NCBI GenBank assembly: GCA_047974405.1
Contig: JBKECI010000018.1
Span: forward strand, 116,726-180,725
DNA: 64,000 nucleotides
Direction of reading: 5' to 3'
DNA from: UPXZ01 sp047974405
GTDB taxonomy: Bacteria > Bacteroidota > Bacteroidia > Bacteroidales > Paludibacteraceae
The notes under the pieces are model-generated. The model had not been told where the DNA came from. It did not search any database and saw only the letters and a program-made list of their open reading frames with translations. This document shows, piece by piece, positions 1-8,913 of the stretch. The position numbers and the translations under genes were made by a program. The stretch's first letter is position 1, and each line of letters begins with the position of its first letter.

Positions 1-932
1 CGTATTTTAGCACTTCTGTCTCCGGTCGAAACCATTGTTTTACGTCTTGAGGCAATCTCTTCCATGTGTTTTTCGTAACCCATATTATAAATTTTGGTAC
101 GGAGCATTTCCATTGCTATTTCACGGTTTCCGAGCTGGGTACGTGCCTGCTGAGATACTACCACAATACCTGTGGGACGGTGTGTTAGCTGTACTTTGGT
201 TTCTACTTTATTTACGTTCTGACCACCCGCACCACCCGAACGGGACGTGTGGAAATCAATGTCGGCAGGGTTGATATCAACTTCAAAAGCCTCGGCCTCG
301 GGTAGTACGGCCACCGTAGCTGCCGATGTATGCACTCGTCCCTGTGTTTCGGTAGCTGGAACTCGTTGTACACGGTGTACGCCAGATTCGTATTTTAACG
401 TACCGAAAACGTTGTCGCCTTTTACTTCGAATATAATTTCTTTGTAGCCCCCTATGGTACCCTCGCTGAAGTCGGTTACCTGAATTTGCCATCCTTTGTT
501 TTCGCAATATCGGGTGTACATTTTGTATAAATCTCCGGCAAAAATAGCAGCCTCGTCTCCTCCTGTACCTCCTCTTATCTCCATCACTACATTTTTGCTG
601 TCTTCGGGGTCGGCCGGTATCAACAGCAATTTTATTTTTTCTTCTATTTGAGGAATTTTCGGTTCCAATGTGTCCAACTCTTCTTTTGCCATTTCGCGCA
701 TCTCGGAGTCCGACTCATTGATGAGAATATTTTTGGCTTCTTGCACGTTTTCCAGCATTATTTTATATTCTTTGCGGGCCGACATGATTTTTTCGAGTTC
801 GCTGTATTCTTTGTTTAGTTTTACGTAACGGTTCATATCTGCTATTACCGCCGGATCGGTAATCAACAACGATACTTCGTCAAATTTATGCTGTAATCCG
901 TCTAATTTTTCAAGTAATTTATTTTCAGTCAT
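1..932 (-). CDS. prfA: Peptide chain release factor 1 (RF1), 3' end cut by window
   Basis: Release factor 1 recognises UAA and UAG in the ribosomal A site and triggers hydrolysis of peptidyl-tRNA. Reading leftward from the ATG at 932 gives 310 codons before the window edge; the family usually has about 355-360 residues, so about 45 C-terminal residues lie outside. The codon-recognition tripeptide PAT is at residues 192-194 within RVPATETQGR, and the catalytic GGQ is at residues 236-238 within GGAGGQNVNKVE. PAT rather than SPF separates RF1 from RF2. An N-terminal helical region rich in Lys and Glu precedes the core, as expected. The identification is secure; only the C-terminus is unseen. Confidence 0.97.
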   Translation of the reverse strand, partial: MTENKLLEKLDGLQHKFDEVSLLITDPAVIADMNRYVKLNKEYSELEKIMSARKEYKIMLENVQEAKNILINESDSEMREMAKEELDTLEPKIPQIEEKIKLLLIPADPEDSKNVVMEIRGGTGGDEAAIFAGDLYKMYTRYCENKGWQIQVTDFSEGTIGGYKEIIFEVKGDNVFGTLKYESGVHRVQRVPATETQGRVHTSAATVAVLPEAEAFEVDINPADIDFHTSRSGGAGGQNVNKVETKVQLTHRPTGIVVVSQQARTQLGNREIAMEMLRTKIYNMGYEKHMEEIASRRKTMVSTGDRSAKI

Positions 933-1067
933 AGTTGTTTTGTTCTTCTATTTTACTGTTGTGTGGTGGGTTTATCTTCGTTTTTTGTATCCATCTAATT
1001 TTTTTATATATATCTGTGTCTGTGCTGTGGGGAGGTCTAAATATGATAACCGTTAGCGTAGAAGATA

Positions 1068-1979
1068 TTATATTTTTTTTCTGTCTATCCCGATGTCATA
1101 CATTGATGCGGGGTCTTCCACAGGTTCCAAGTGAGTAGTAACCGTAACGGGAGCATCAAACATATCTTCTATATGATTTTCTATTTCATCGCAATAGTCG
1201 TGTCCTTTCTTTACTGTCCAAGCGCCGGGTACAAGCAGGTGTAGCGAGATAAATTTTCGCTGTCCTGCCTGTCTTGTCATAAACGAATGAAAATCAATGT
1301 TTTGTTGTTTTAGTGAATTTAAATATGCAACAACTCTTTGTTGCTCTTCTTCGGGAATACAGGCATCAAGTAATCCGCTCATTGATTGGCGAAGAAGTCC
1401 GTATCCTGTCCATACAATATTAAGTCCCACCAAAATAGCAATAATCGGGTCAAGTAAAAGAAGTCCGGTAAATTTGATTAAAACAATGGCTACAATGACG
1501 CCTATTGAAGTCCAAACGTCTGTCAGTAGATGTTTGCCATCTGCTTCAACAAGCAGTGAATGGTGTTTTTTTCCATTTTTTATCAAGTAAATCCCTACTC
1601 CCAAATTAATCAAAGAGGCTCCGAACGAAATAAGCAGACCGGCACTTACATTATCAATGCTTTGTGGGTTCCACAGGCGTGGGATTGCCGACCAAATAAT
1701 GCTAAAAGCGGCAACCATAATCAGCCCACCCTCGATGGCGCTTGAAAAATACTCTGCCTTGGTGTGTCCAAACATGTGGTTTTCGTCTGCCGGACGCTCT
1801 GCAATACTTATCATAATCAGTGCTACAATGGCAGCAAACAGATTGACGAGCGATTCGAGCGCATCTGAAAAAAGTCCGATGGAATTGGTCAAATAATAGG
1901 CGTAAAACTTCAATACAATGACAACTATCGCCGTTGCAATCGAAAGATAAATAAACCTTTTGAGCGATTTTCTTTTCAT
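1068..1979 (-). CDS. Cation diffusion facilitator (CDF) family metal transporter
   Basis: This is a 303-residue inner-membrane protein of the CDF family, which exports divalent metals such as Zn, Fe or Mn in exchange for protons. Six hydrophobic segments occupy roughly residues 9-205, followed by a soluble C-terminal domain of about 90 residues. Family metal-site signatures are visible: DALESLVN at 39-46 in the second membrane segment and HLLTD at 150-154 in the fifth. Asn46 stands where many Zn/Fe exporters have Asp, so the metal specificity cannot be read with confidence. The gene stands alone between prfA and rpmH on the same strand, with over 100 bases on each side. Confidence 0.9.
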   Translation of the reverse strand: MKRKSLKRFIYLSIATAIVVIVLKFYAYYLTNSIGLFSDALESLVNLFAAIVALIMISIAERPADENHMFGHTKAEYFSSAIEGGLIMVAAFSIIWSAIPRLWNPQSIDNVSAGLLISFGASLINLGVGIYLIKNGKKHHSLLVEADGKHLLTDVWTSIGVIVAIVLIKFTGLLLLDPIIAILVGLNIVWTGYGLLRQSMSGLLDACIPEEEQQRVVAYLNSLKQQNIDFHSFMTRQAGQRKFISLHLLVPGAWTVKKGHDYCDEIENHIEDMFDAPVTVTTHLEPVEDPASMYDIGIDRKKI

Positions 1980-2141
1980 CTTTAAGGGTGATTTTTACGC
2001 TTCGAGACAGATATTATTATGCAGGCAAACGCCGTTTAGGAGGGTAAAGTTAATTTATGATTTTCAATACAGAAAATTCTTTGCACATTTTTTATAAAAA
2101 AAAGCGAATATGTGTGTTTCCAGTAAATTTTCGAAAATAAA

Positions 2142-2176
2142 AAAAATCAGAACTTGAGAAATAAGTTCCGATTTTT
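2142..2176 (-). terminator. Intrinsic terminator of rpmH
   Basis: Inverted repeat of 14 nt per arm (2142-2155 and 2163-2176) with one mismatch and a 7-nt loop. On the minus strand it lies 25 bases beyond the rpmH stop codon and ends in a run of Ts, the form of a rho-independent terminator. Confidence 0.8.
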
Positions 2177-2200
2177 CTATATTTTACCGAAAAGGAAGAA

Positions 2201-2359
2201 TTAATATTTATGACGACCTTCATCAGCAACGGTTAGTTTGGCTCTACCTTTGGCGCGGCGGGCTGCCAAAACTCTACGTCCATTAGCGGTTGCCATTCTT
2301 TCACGAAATCCGTGTTTGTTTCTTCTTTTCCTTTGTGAAGGTTGAAATGTCCTTTTCAT
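2201..2359 (-). CDS. rpmH: Large ribosomal subunit protein bL34
   Basis: This short gene encodes a 52-residue, very basic protein starting MKRTFQPSQRKRRNKHGF, the conserved bL34 sequence, followed by RMATANGRRVLAARRAKGR. bL34 sits in the large ribosomal subunit bound to 23S rRNA. The C-terminal extension TVADEGRHKY is typical of Bacteroidota. The start is fixed by homology and by a full promoter 46 bases upstream. Unlike in many bacteria it is not beside rnpA or dnaA here; it has its own promoter and terminator, so it is transcribed alone. Confidence 0.97.
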   Translation of the reverse strand: MKRTFQPSQRKRRNKHGFRERMATANGRRVLAARRAKGRAKLTVADEGRHKY

Positions 2360-2404
2360 TGCTATAAGTTATTATGTTGTTTTTTTATTCAAAATTTTGG
2401 ATTG

Positions 2405-2435
2405 CAAAGGTAGAGATTTTCTTTTGATTGTCAAA
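2405..2435 (-). promoter_or_regulatory. rpmH promoter, Bacteroidota type
   Basis: On the minus strand TTTG (plus-strand CAAA at 2432-2435) is followed after exactly 19 nt by TACCTTTG (CAAAGGTA at 2405-2412). This matches the primary sigma consensus of Bacteroidota, TTTG-N19-21-TAnnTTTG. Transcription would start about 40 bases before the rpmH ATG. Confidence 0.8.
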
Positions 2436-2567
2436 AATATTTTGTTGAAACTTTTGTAAGTTATCGTCTATTTTTTATTTATAGCTCCTTTGTAAAAAAA
2501 AGAGAGTAGAAATATTTGAGAAAAAAATATTTTCTGTATTTTTACACAAAAAATATAACATACCAAT

Positions 2568-5500
2568 ATGAAAAAAATACAGATAAGCGAGGTTGTTGAT
2601 TGGGCAGGTAATTTTCTTACAATGGCAGAAAATGAGATAACCCCTGAAGAATTGAAAGAACAAAAAAAATATGCGATATTAGTTCAAAAGCCAAACGATA
2701 AAATATTGTTGTCCAAACTTTTGGACGAAAGTTCGCAAATAAGGGATAATAAAAAACTTGCTGAGAGGATGAAAATTTTACTTGACCGCTACGGCGTTCC
2801 CGAATTTTTTAGCTCTTCAGACCAAGCTTTACTAAAACTTTTTACCACAATCGGTTATCGTTTGGACGCTCTGTCGGTTCCGATATTTAAAAAGCGTTTA
2901 CGCAGTGATACTTCCAAAGTAATCATCAACGAGCAGGAAAAATATCTCAAAGCACACTTGGGAGAGCGCCGCTCGCAACATATAGGACAGAATGTAAACT
3001 TGCTCGGCGAAGTTGTTTTGGGCGATAATGAAGCTCAAAAACGGTACGAGCACTATTTGGGGGCGTTGGAAGATCCCAAAATCAACTATATATCGGTAAA
3101 GCTATCCGGAATTTATGCTCAAATAAATCCTCTGAATTATGAAGAAAATAAAAAGGAACTGTGCAAGTTGATGGGAAATATCTACCAACATGCTATGGAC
3201 CATCCATTTATAGACAATCAAGACAGCAGCTCGTATAAATTTGTCAATTTGGATATGGAAGAGTACAAAGACATAGACCTTACGATGGATGTATTCATTT
3301 CCACTTTGTCCGAGCCAAGATTCAAAAAATTGAGGGCAGGTATTGTGATTCAGGCTTATTTGCCCGATGCCACGCGCCTGCAAGACGAACTTCTGAACTT
3401 TGCGAAAAAAAGAGAAAAAGAGGGGGGCGCTTCTCTTAAAATGAGATTGGTAAAAGGGGCAAATTTGCAAATGGAAACCATAGTGTCGTCTATACGCGGG
3501 TGGGAAAATCCGGTGTATGGTTCAAAAGTTGAGGTAGATGCCAATTATCTAAACATATTAGACAAAGCGCTGCTTCCCGAAAATGCAAAAGTTGTCAGCG
3601 TAGGGATAGCCTCACACAATTTTTTTACCATAGGTTATGCCTATCTATTGGCAAAAAAAAATAATGTAGAGCAATACATAACTTTCGAAATGTTGGAAGG
3701 TATGGCAAACCACCTGCCTCGTGTGATGCGACGCCTCGAAAAACAAATTATACTCTACACACCGGTAGTAAAAGACGAATATTTTCTCAACGCCGTTTCT
3801 TACCTCGTGAGGCGTATGGACGAAAATACGGGAAAAGATAACTTTTTGACCTACTCTTTTAATCTGAAAGAGGGGAGCAAAGAGTGGAATTTTTTGAAGA
3901 AACAGTTTGAAGAGGCAATGGAGATAAAAGATAAAATATCTGCCCAATCCAAACGGACACAGAACAGATTAGAAAAATCTAAGCCGCATACCGATTTTTC
4001 GGTATTTAAAAATGAACCCGATACCGATTTTGACCTGAAACCCAATAAAAAATGGGCTAACGAAATTCGCAACCAATGGATGAAATCCACAAAAGATGAA
4101 CCGTACCACATACCGGTACAGGTGGGTGATAAAGCAGAAAAAGGGGAAAAGACCATACGCTATTTTGATCACAACCAAAGTGAACCGGTATGTGTATGTG
4201 AAGTTTCTCAGTCGAGCAAACAACAAGTAGATAAAATTATTTCCATTGCAGAAAGCGACCCGTCGAAATGGCGGCAGACAACCCTTGAAGAGAGGACCAA
4301 AATTCTTAATCGAGTTGCCAACAATCTTGCCAACAATCGGGGAAATTTGATAGGATGTATGGCTGCCATTACCGGAAAAACCTTTATAGAAGGAGATATT
4401 GAAGTATCCGAAGCGATAGATTTTTGTCGCTATTATCCTTATTCGATGCAAGTATTTGAAAGGTTAGAAAACGTATCTTACACTCCCAAAGGGATAATTT
4501 TAGTCATTCCTCCATGGAATTTTCCGACGGCAATTCCTGTTGGAGGCGTTGCATCGGCGCTGGCAGGTGGGAATACCGTAATTTTGAAACCCGCGACTGT
4601 CGCTTTTCCCATTGCTTGGGAATTTGTCCAAAGTTTTTGGGACGCGGGAGTTCCGAAAGATGCCTTGCAAGTGGTGTGTACCGCAACCCGCGAAGCTTTA
4701 ACCGCATTGACAACACACAAAGCCGTTAAGCATATCATTTTGACAGGTGGAACCGATACGGCATTTCGTATATTGGAGACAAATCCCAACACACCGTTAA
4801 CTGCCGAAACCGGTGGTAAAAATGTAATGATAATTACAGCAAGTTCAGACAGAGACCAAGCTATTATGAGTGCCGTGAAATCGGCATTTGGTAATGCAGG
4901 GCAAAAATGCTCGGCCTGTTCTCTGCTTATGGTAGAAAAAGGGGTGTACGACGATCCTGCGTTTCGAGAAAAATTGAGAGATGCGGTTCTGAGTGTTCGT
5001 ACGGGAAGTGCTTGGGAGGGTGGAAACATCGTAGGTCCGATGGTAACCAACAACAACGACAAAATGCTTTTTGCCATAGACAACCTTGAGCAGGGTGAAA
5101 GTTGGTTAGTAAAACCCGAATTTATCGATAAAGAAAAGTACATTCTCAAGCCATCAGTAAAATGGGGAGTAACTCCTGGCAGTTATACTTTCAACACCGA
5201 ACTTTTTGGTCCGGTATTAGGAGTGGTCTGCATCAATAGTCTAAAACATGGAATAGAGTTGGTCAATTCCGGAAAATATGGTTTAACATCGGGACTTAAC
5301 AGTTTGGACGAGAGCGAAAGAGATTTATGGAAAAATTCGATAGAGGCGGGAAATTTGTATATTAACCGAGGCATAACAGGAGCCATTGTGCAACGGCAGC
5401 CTTTTGGAGGGATGAAGCAATCTGCCTTTGGAGGAGGAATCAAGGCAGGAGGAACCAACTATGTAGCTTGTTTTGTGAATTTTGTCGAGAAAAAAGCCGT

Positions 5501-6077
5501 TGGTCAGAAAAAAATGCAACCTGATGAAAAAATAAAAAGAATGCTTACCGAACCGGAACTTAAACGTTATCTTCAGGCGATAGAAAGTTACCGTAAAAAC
5601 TGGGAAAACGAATTTTCTATAGAACATCATACACAAGAGTTGATAGGGGAGAAAAATATATTCCGATATCGTCCGCTGAAAAGTATGGTATTTCGTGTTT
5701 TTCCCAACGATAATTTGACAGATGTTCTATTGGTAATTACAGCTGCGGCAGTAAGTAAAACCAAACTTACGCTGAGTATCGGAGGTAATGACAAAAAAAT
5801 GGAAATGATAAAAATACTTCCCGAAAAAGCATTTTTGCTGGTAACGGAGTCTGATGATGAGTTTGTAAAAGGGATGAATCGTTTTGAGCGGATTCGTGTT
5901 TGTGGCGAAAATATCCCCGATAGTTTGTATTTGGAGGCTGCCAAAACAGGCAAATACATTGCCTCGACTCCGCCATTGGCAGAGGGAAGGGTAGAATTGC
6001 TCCATTATGTAAAAGAGCAAAGCATCTCTTACGAATACCACCGCTATGGTAGTTTTTCGGAAGAAGACGCGCGATGA
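2568..6077 (+). CDS. putA: Bifunctional proline dehydrogenase / L-glutamate gamma-semialdehyde dehydrogenase
   Basis: This fused enzyme (1169 aa) oxidises proline to glutamate. The FAD-dependent proline dehydrogenase barrel covers about residues 90-440, shown by MRLVKGANLQ and YLVRRMDEN (from residue 412). The NAD-dependent aldehyde dehydrogenase covers about 520-985, shown by PPWNFP, the general base Glu747 in AETGGKN and the catalytic Cys781 in GQKCSA. About 180 C-terminal residues beyond the dehydrogenase show no motif I recognise. There is no N-terminal ribbon-helix-helix DNA-binding domain, so it should not be a PutA-type repressor. It is a single gene flanked by non-coding DNA; a TTTG / TATTTTTA pair (18 nt apart) near 2513-2543 may be its promoter. 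It implies use of proline as carbon or electron source, feeding electrons to quinone. Confidence 0.95.
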   Translation: MKKIQISEVVDWAGNFLTMAENEITPEELKEQKKYAILVQKPNDKILLSKLLDESSQIRDNKKLAERMKILLDRYGVPEFFSSSDQALLKLFTTIGYRLDALSVPIFKKRLRSDTSKVIINEQEKYLKAHLGERRSQHIGQNVNLLGEVVLGDNEAQKRYEHYLGALEDPKINYISVKLSGIYAQINPLNYEENKKELCKLMGNIYQHAMDHPFIDNQDSSSYKFVNLDMEEYKDIDLTMDVFISTLSEPRFKKLRAGIVIQAYLPDATRLQDELLNFAKKREKEGGASLKMRLVKGANLQMETIVSSIRGWENPVYGSKVEVDANYLNILDKALLPENAKVVSVGIASHNFFTIGYAYLLAKKNNVEQYITFEMLEGMANHLPRVMRRLEKQIILYTPVVKDEYFLNAVSYLVRRMDENTGKDNFLTYSFNLKEGSKEWNFLKKQFEEAMEIKDKISAQSKRTQNRLEKSKPHTDFSVFKNEPDTDFDLKPNKKWANEIRNQWMKSTKDEPYHIPVQVGDKAEKGEKTIRYFDHNQSEPVCVCEVSQSSKQQVDKIISIAESDPSKWRQTTLEERTKILNRVANNLANNRGNLIGCMAAITGKTFIEGDIEVSEAIDFCRYYPYSMQVFERLENVSYTPKGIILVIPPWNFPTAIPVGGVASALAGGNTVILKPATVAFPIAWEFVQSFWDAGVPKDALQVVCTATREALTALTTHKAVKHIILTGGTDTAFRILETNPNTPLTAETGGKNVMIITASSDRDQAIMSAVKSAFGNAGQKCSACSLLMVEKGVYDDPAFREKLRDAVLSVRTGSAWEGGNIVGPMVTNNNDKMLFAIDNLEQGESWLVKPEFIDKEKYILKPSVKWGVTPGSYTFNTELFGPVLGVVCINSLKHGIELVNSGKYGLTSGLNSLDESERDLWKNSIEAGNLYINRGITGAIVQRQPFGGMKQSAFGGGIKAGGTNYVACFVNFVEKKAVGQKKMQPDEKIKRMLTEPELKRYLQAIESYRKNWENEFSIEHHTQELIGEKNIFRYRPLKSMVFRVFPNDNLTDVLLVITAAAVSKTKLTLSIGGNDKKMEMIKILPEKAFLLVTESDDEFVKGMNRFERIRVCGENIPDSLYLEAAKTGKYIASTPPLAEGRVELLHYVKEQSISYEYHRYGSFSEEDAR

Positions 6078-6223
6078 TAAAACTTGTAACTCTTTCTAAA
6101 TTCAGCACAAGGGAAGAGATGAAACGTTTTTTTTACTTAAAACAGGGTTGGTAAAATTAAATGATTATCGCTTGTTGAATTAGCTCTGTTTCTCGTTTCG
6201 GTCAAAAGTTTTCTTTCGTAAAC

Positions 6224-6859
6224 TTACAAGAAAGGATTGAATTGTTTTTCATGACCAATAGTTGTCGCGGGTCCGTGCCCGCTGTAAACAATTGTGTCGT
6301 CGGGTAAAGGGAGAAGTTTATTTTGAATCGACTTTATTAACGTATCATAGCTTCCTTTGGGCAAATCGGTTCTTCCTATCGAACCGTTAAATAGTACGTC
6401 TCCCGCAAAAACGACTTTATTTTTTTCGGAATACAAGCAGTAGCTACCGGGAGAATGTCCGGGAGTGTGAAACGTTACAAATTCACAGTTTCCAAATGTT
6501 ATTTTTTGATTTTCAGTCATATAGTTTCCTATGGTTTGAGGGGGTTCGGTGTATGGAATACCAAACATAGAGGCTTGTTCATGAATTGTTTTCAACAAAA
6601 ATTCATCTTCAACGCCTGCTTCCGGTGTTATACCGTAGGTATCAAACAAAAATTTATTTCCAAACTGGTGGTCCAAGTGCAAATGGGTGTTCAGCACTCG
6701 TTTGAGGCTCAAATTCTTTTTACTTATAAATTCCCGCACTTCGTCTTTTTCCCTGTCAAAAAGCATTCCGGCATCAATTACAGCAGCTTCTCCGGTATTG
6801 TCCCAGACTAAAAACGTATTTTCTTGAAAAGGATTGAAGGTAAATGTTTCTATTTTCAT
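6224..6859 (-). CDS. MBL-fold metallo-hydrolase (glyoxalase II-like)
   Basis: This is a 211-residue metallo-beta-lactamase-fold protein. The metal-binding motif THLHLDH gives His59, His61, Asp63 and His64; further ligands are in HTPGHSPGS, the Asp of FAGDVLF and the final His of YSGHGP. The small size and these motifs fit the YcbL/GloB-like group, which hydrolyses thioesters or related esters, but the substrate cannot be told from sequence. I start it at the ATG at 6859 (MKIETFTFNPFQ), the normal family start; a longer reading from 6910 adds 17 residues that are unlike the family. It is the last gene of the minus-strand run recF, rsmG, MBL, with 60 bases after rsmG. Confidence 0.88.
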   Translation of the reverse strand: MKIETFTFNPFQENTFLVWDNTGEAAVIDAGMLFDREKDEVREFISKKNLSLKRVLNTHLHLDHQFGNKFLFDTYGITPEAGVEDEFLLKTIHEQASMFGIPYTEPPQTIGNYMTENQKITFGNCEFVTFHTPGHSPGSYCLYSEKNKVVFAGDVLFNGSIGRTDLPKGSYDTLIKSIQNKLLPLPDDTIVYSGHGPATTIGHEKQFNPFL

Positions 6860-6919
6860 TTTCTGTTTTTTTTTTGATAAAATTGATGACAGATTTACCG
6901 CAGCATACAAACTTTTATG

Positions 6920-7546
6920 CTACGGTACTAAAGGACAAAAAATTATCTTTTTCGTTTTGAAAAATTCTTCGTCAAAAAAATCGCTCAACTCATATATTTC
7001 CGCAATGTTTTTATACGGCAAAACCTCATGCTGTACTTCGCCCCCTTTCAGGCATATCAAACCGTTGGGGAGCGCATTTTGTTGTTGGGAGGCAATGTTT
7101 TTTCGGCACAATTTTATCAAATCGCCCAACGGCATAACGGCGCGGCTGATCACAAAATCGTATTTCCCTTTCTCTTCCTGCACTCTGCGATGAAACAATT
7201 CGATATTTTTCAGATCAATAGCGTTTGAAACTTCAGCAGCCACTTTTATTTTTTTCCCGATGCTGTCAATCAGCGTAAATCTTGTTTCGGGAAATAAGAT
7301 TGCCAGCGGGATACCGGGAAAACCACCGCCTGTGCCTACATCCAAAATTTTGCTACCTTTCTTAAAATCAATTACTTCGGCTATTCCCAGCGAGTGTAAA
7401 ACGTGCCGCTCGTACAAATTATCTATGTCTTTGCGCGATATAACATTAATTTTGGTGTTCCAATCCGTGTAGAGTTTGTACAATTTGTCAAATTGCATCT
7501 TTTGCGTATCGGTCAGTTTAGGAAAATATTGAAGAATTTGTTCCAT
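6920..7546 (-). CDS. rsmG: 16S rRNA (guanine-527-N7) methyltransferase
   Basis: RsmG methylates N7 of G527 in 16S rRNA using SAM; its loss gives low-level streptomycin resistance in other bacteria. The protein has 208 residues, the usual length. The SAM-binding loop is ILDVGTGGGFPGIPLA at about 67-82, followed by the acidic FTLIDS strand, and the C-terminal part carries the family's FVISRAV motif. It lies 56 bases downstream of recF on the same strand, so the two are probably co-transcribed. Confidence 0.95.
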   Translation of the reverse strand: MEQILQYFPKLTDTQKMQFDKLYKLYTDWNTKINVISRKDIDNLYERHVLHSLGIAEVIDFKKGSKILDVGTGGGFPGIPLAILFPETRFTLIDSIGKKIKVAAEVSNAIDLKNIELFHRRVQEEKGKYDFVISRAVMPLGDLIKLCRKNIASQQQNALPNGLICLKGGEVQHEVLPYKNIAEIYELSDFFDEEFFKTKKIIFCPLVP

Positions 7547-7602
7547 TTTTTTGATGAAAAGATGAATAAAAAGTGTGAAAATTTATCCCGATTTATCTGT
7601 TG

Positions 7603-8697
7603 TCAAACGATTATATCGCCATTAGCAACCTGAAAAATAGTTGAATTGAGGTTGATAAGAGTTAATATATTGTCTAAATGTTCCCGATTTGTATCCGAGA
7701 TAAATATTTGTCCAAATTGTTTGTCGTCGGCAACCAATTCTACTATTTTTTTTACTCTCAAACCGTCCAGTTTGTCAAAAATATCATCCAGAAGTAGAAT
7801 AGGGGTAACTCCGTGAGTTTTTTTTAGGAAATTGAATTGAGCCAATTTTAGCGAAATCAGATAGGTTTTGTTTTGCCCCTGTGAGCCAACTCGTTTGATA
7901 GAAAAATCGCCTAAAAGCATATCCAAATCGTCTTTATGAATACCGTTTGTGGTGTAGCCTACAATTTTGTCACGTTCCCTGTTTTTTATGAGTTTTGCCT
8001 GCAACTCCGATTCGTCTAATTGCGATTTGTATTCCAAACGGACATTTTCATGTCCATCGGAAATAAACGTATAAATATGTTGAAAAATGGGGATAAATTT
8101 TTCGATAAAAATTTTGCGCTTTTCGTAGATATACGTTCCATGAGTACACATCGCATCTTCCCAAATTTCATACAGAGATTTGTCTGAGAGTACTTCGTTC
8201 TTTAATAGGGCGTTTCGCTGTTTGAGTGCATGGTTGTATTGCAAAAGAGCGTGAAGATAGGTTTTGTCGTATTGAGAAATAACGCCGTCGATAAATTTGC
8301 GCCTCTCATCGCTCCCTTCGCTTATCAAACTACCATCTTGGGGCGAAATAAGTACCAGCGGTAGCAGTCCAATATGATCCGAAAGTCTTTCGTATTCTTT
8401 TTTATTTCTTTTGAATTGCTTTTTTTGTCTCCGTTTTATTCCGCAATATATCTCTTCGTCCAATTGGTTCAGAGTATATTTTCCTTGTATCAAAAAAAAA
8501 TCCGAATCGTGATTAATGTTCTGGCTGTCAATTGTGTTGGAATGGCTTTTACAAAAAGAGAGATAATATATGGCATCCAATAGGTTGGTTTTCCCCATCC
8601 CGTTGTTCCCTACAAAGCAGTTGATTTTGGAGGGAAATTTTAAATCTGCCTGCCGAATATTTTTATAATTTAGTATGGAAAGAGAATCGAGCCGCAT
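7603..8697 (-). CDS. recF: DNA replication and repair protein RecF
   Basis: RecF is an SMC-like ATPase that loads RecA at single-strand gaps together with RecO and RecR. The protein has 364 residues. Walker A is GNNGMGKTN at 30-38, the signature region is SQGQNKTYLISLKLAQF, and Walker B is LLLDDIFDKLD near the C-terminus. I start it at the ATG at 8697 (MRLDSLSILNYKNI); a possible start at 8745 would put the -7 promoter box inside the coding region and add 16 non-family residues. It stands away from dnaA and dnaN, which do not occur in the window. Confidence 0.95.
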   Translation of the reverse strand: MRLDSLSILNYKNIRQADLKFPSKINCFVGNNGMGKTNLLDAIYYLSFCKSHSNTIDSQNINHDSDFFLIQGKYTLNQLDEEIYCGIKRRQKKQFKRNKKEYERLSDHIGLLPLVLISPQDGSLISEGSDERRKFIDGVISQYDKTYLHALLQYNHALKQRNALLKNEVLSDKSLYEIWEDAMCTHGTYIYEKRKIFIEKFIPIFQHIYTFISDGHENVRLEYKSQLDESELQAKLIKNRERDKIVGYTTNGIHKDDLDMLLGDFSIKRVGSQGQNKTYLISLKLAQFNFLKKTHGVTPILLLDDIFDKLDGLRVKKIVELVADDKQFGQIFISDTNREHLDNILTLINLNSTIFQVANGDIIV

Positions 8698-8722
8698 TTG
8701 GTCTTGAAATTTTAAAATTATA

Positions 8723-8730
8723 CAAAAATA
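8723..8730 (-). promoter_or_regulatory. Putative -7 box for recF
   Basis: TATTTTTG on the minus strand, 25 bases before the recF ATG at 8697, matches TAnnTTTG. No clear -33 TTTG is present at the usual distance. Confidence 0.5.
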
Positions 8731-8913
8731 GGGAAAAGATGGCACATTTTATCATAAATCATCGAATATGCAGTGTAAGAATTGAACCGATTATAAAATG
8801 TCTGAGGCAATGCAAATATTGGTACTGCAAAGATATTGCCAATGTATTCTGTATTGCAAACACAGACTCCTCTTTGCTTACTATACAATCAATCCAAAAT
8901 ATGCGGAAGACAA

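Noticed and set aside
3645..4451. Several antisense ORFs within putA
   Set aside because: Shadows of the real gene, with no domains and a Phe/Cys-rich composition typical of antisense reading of AT-rich genes.
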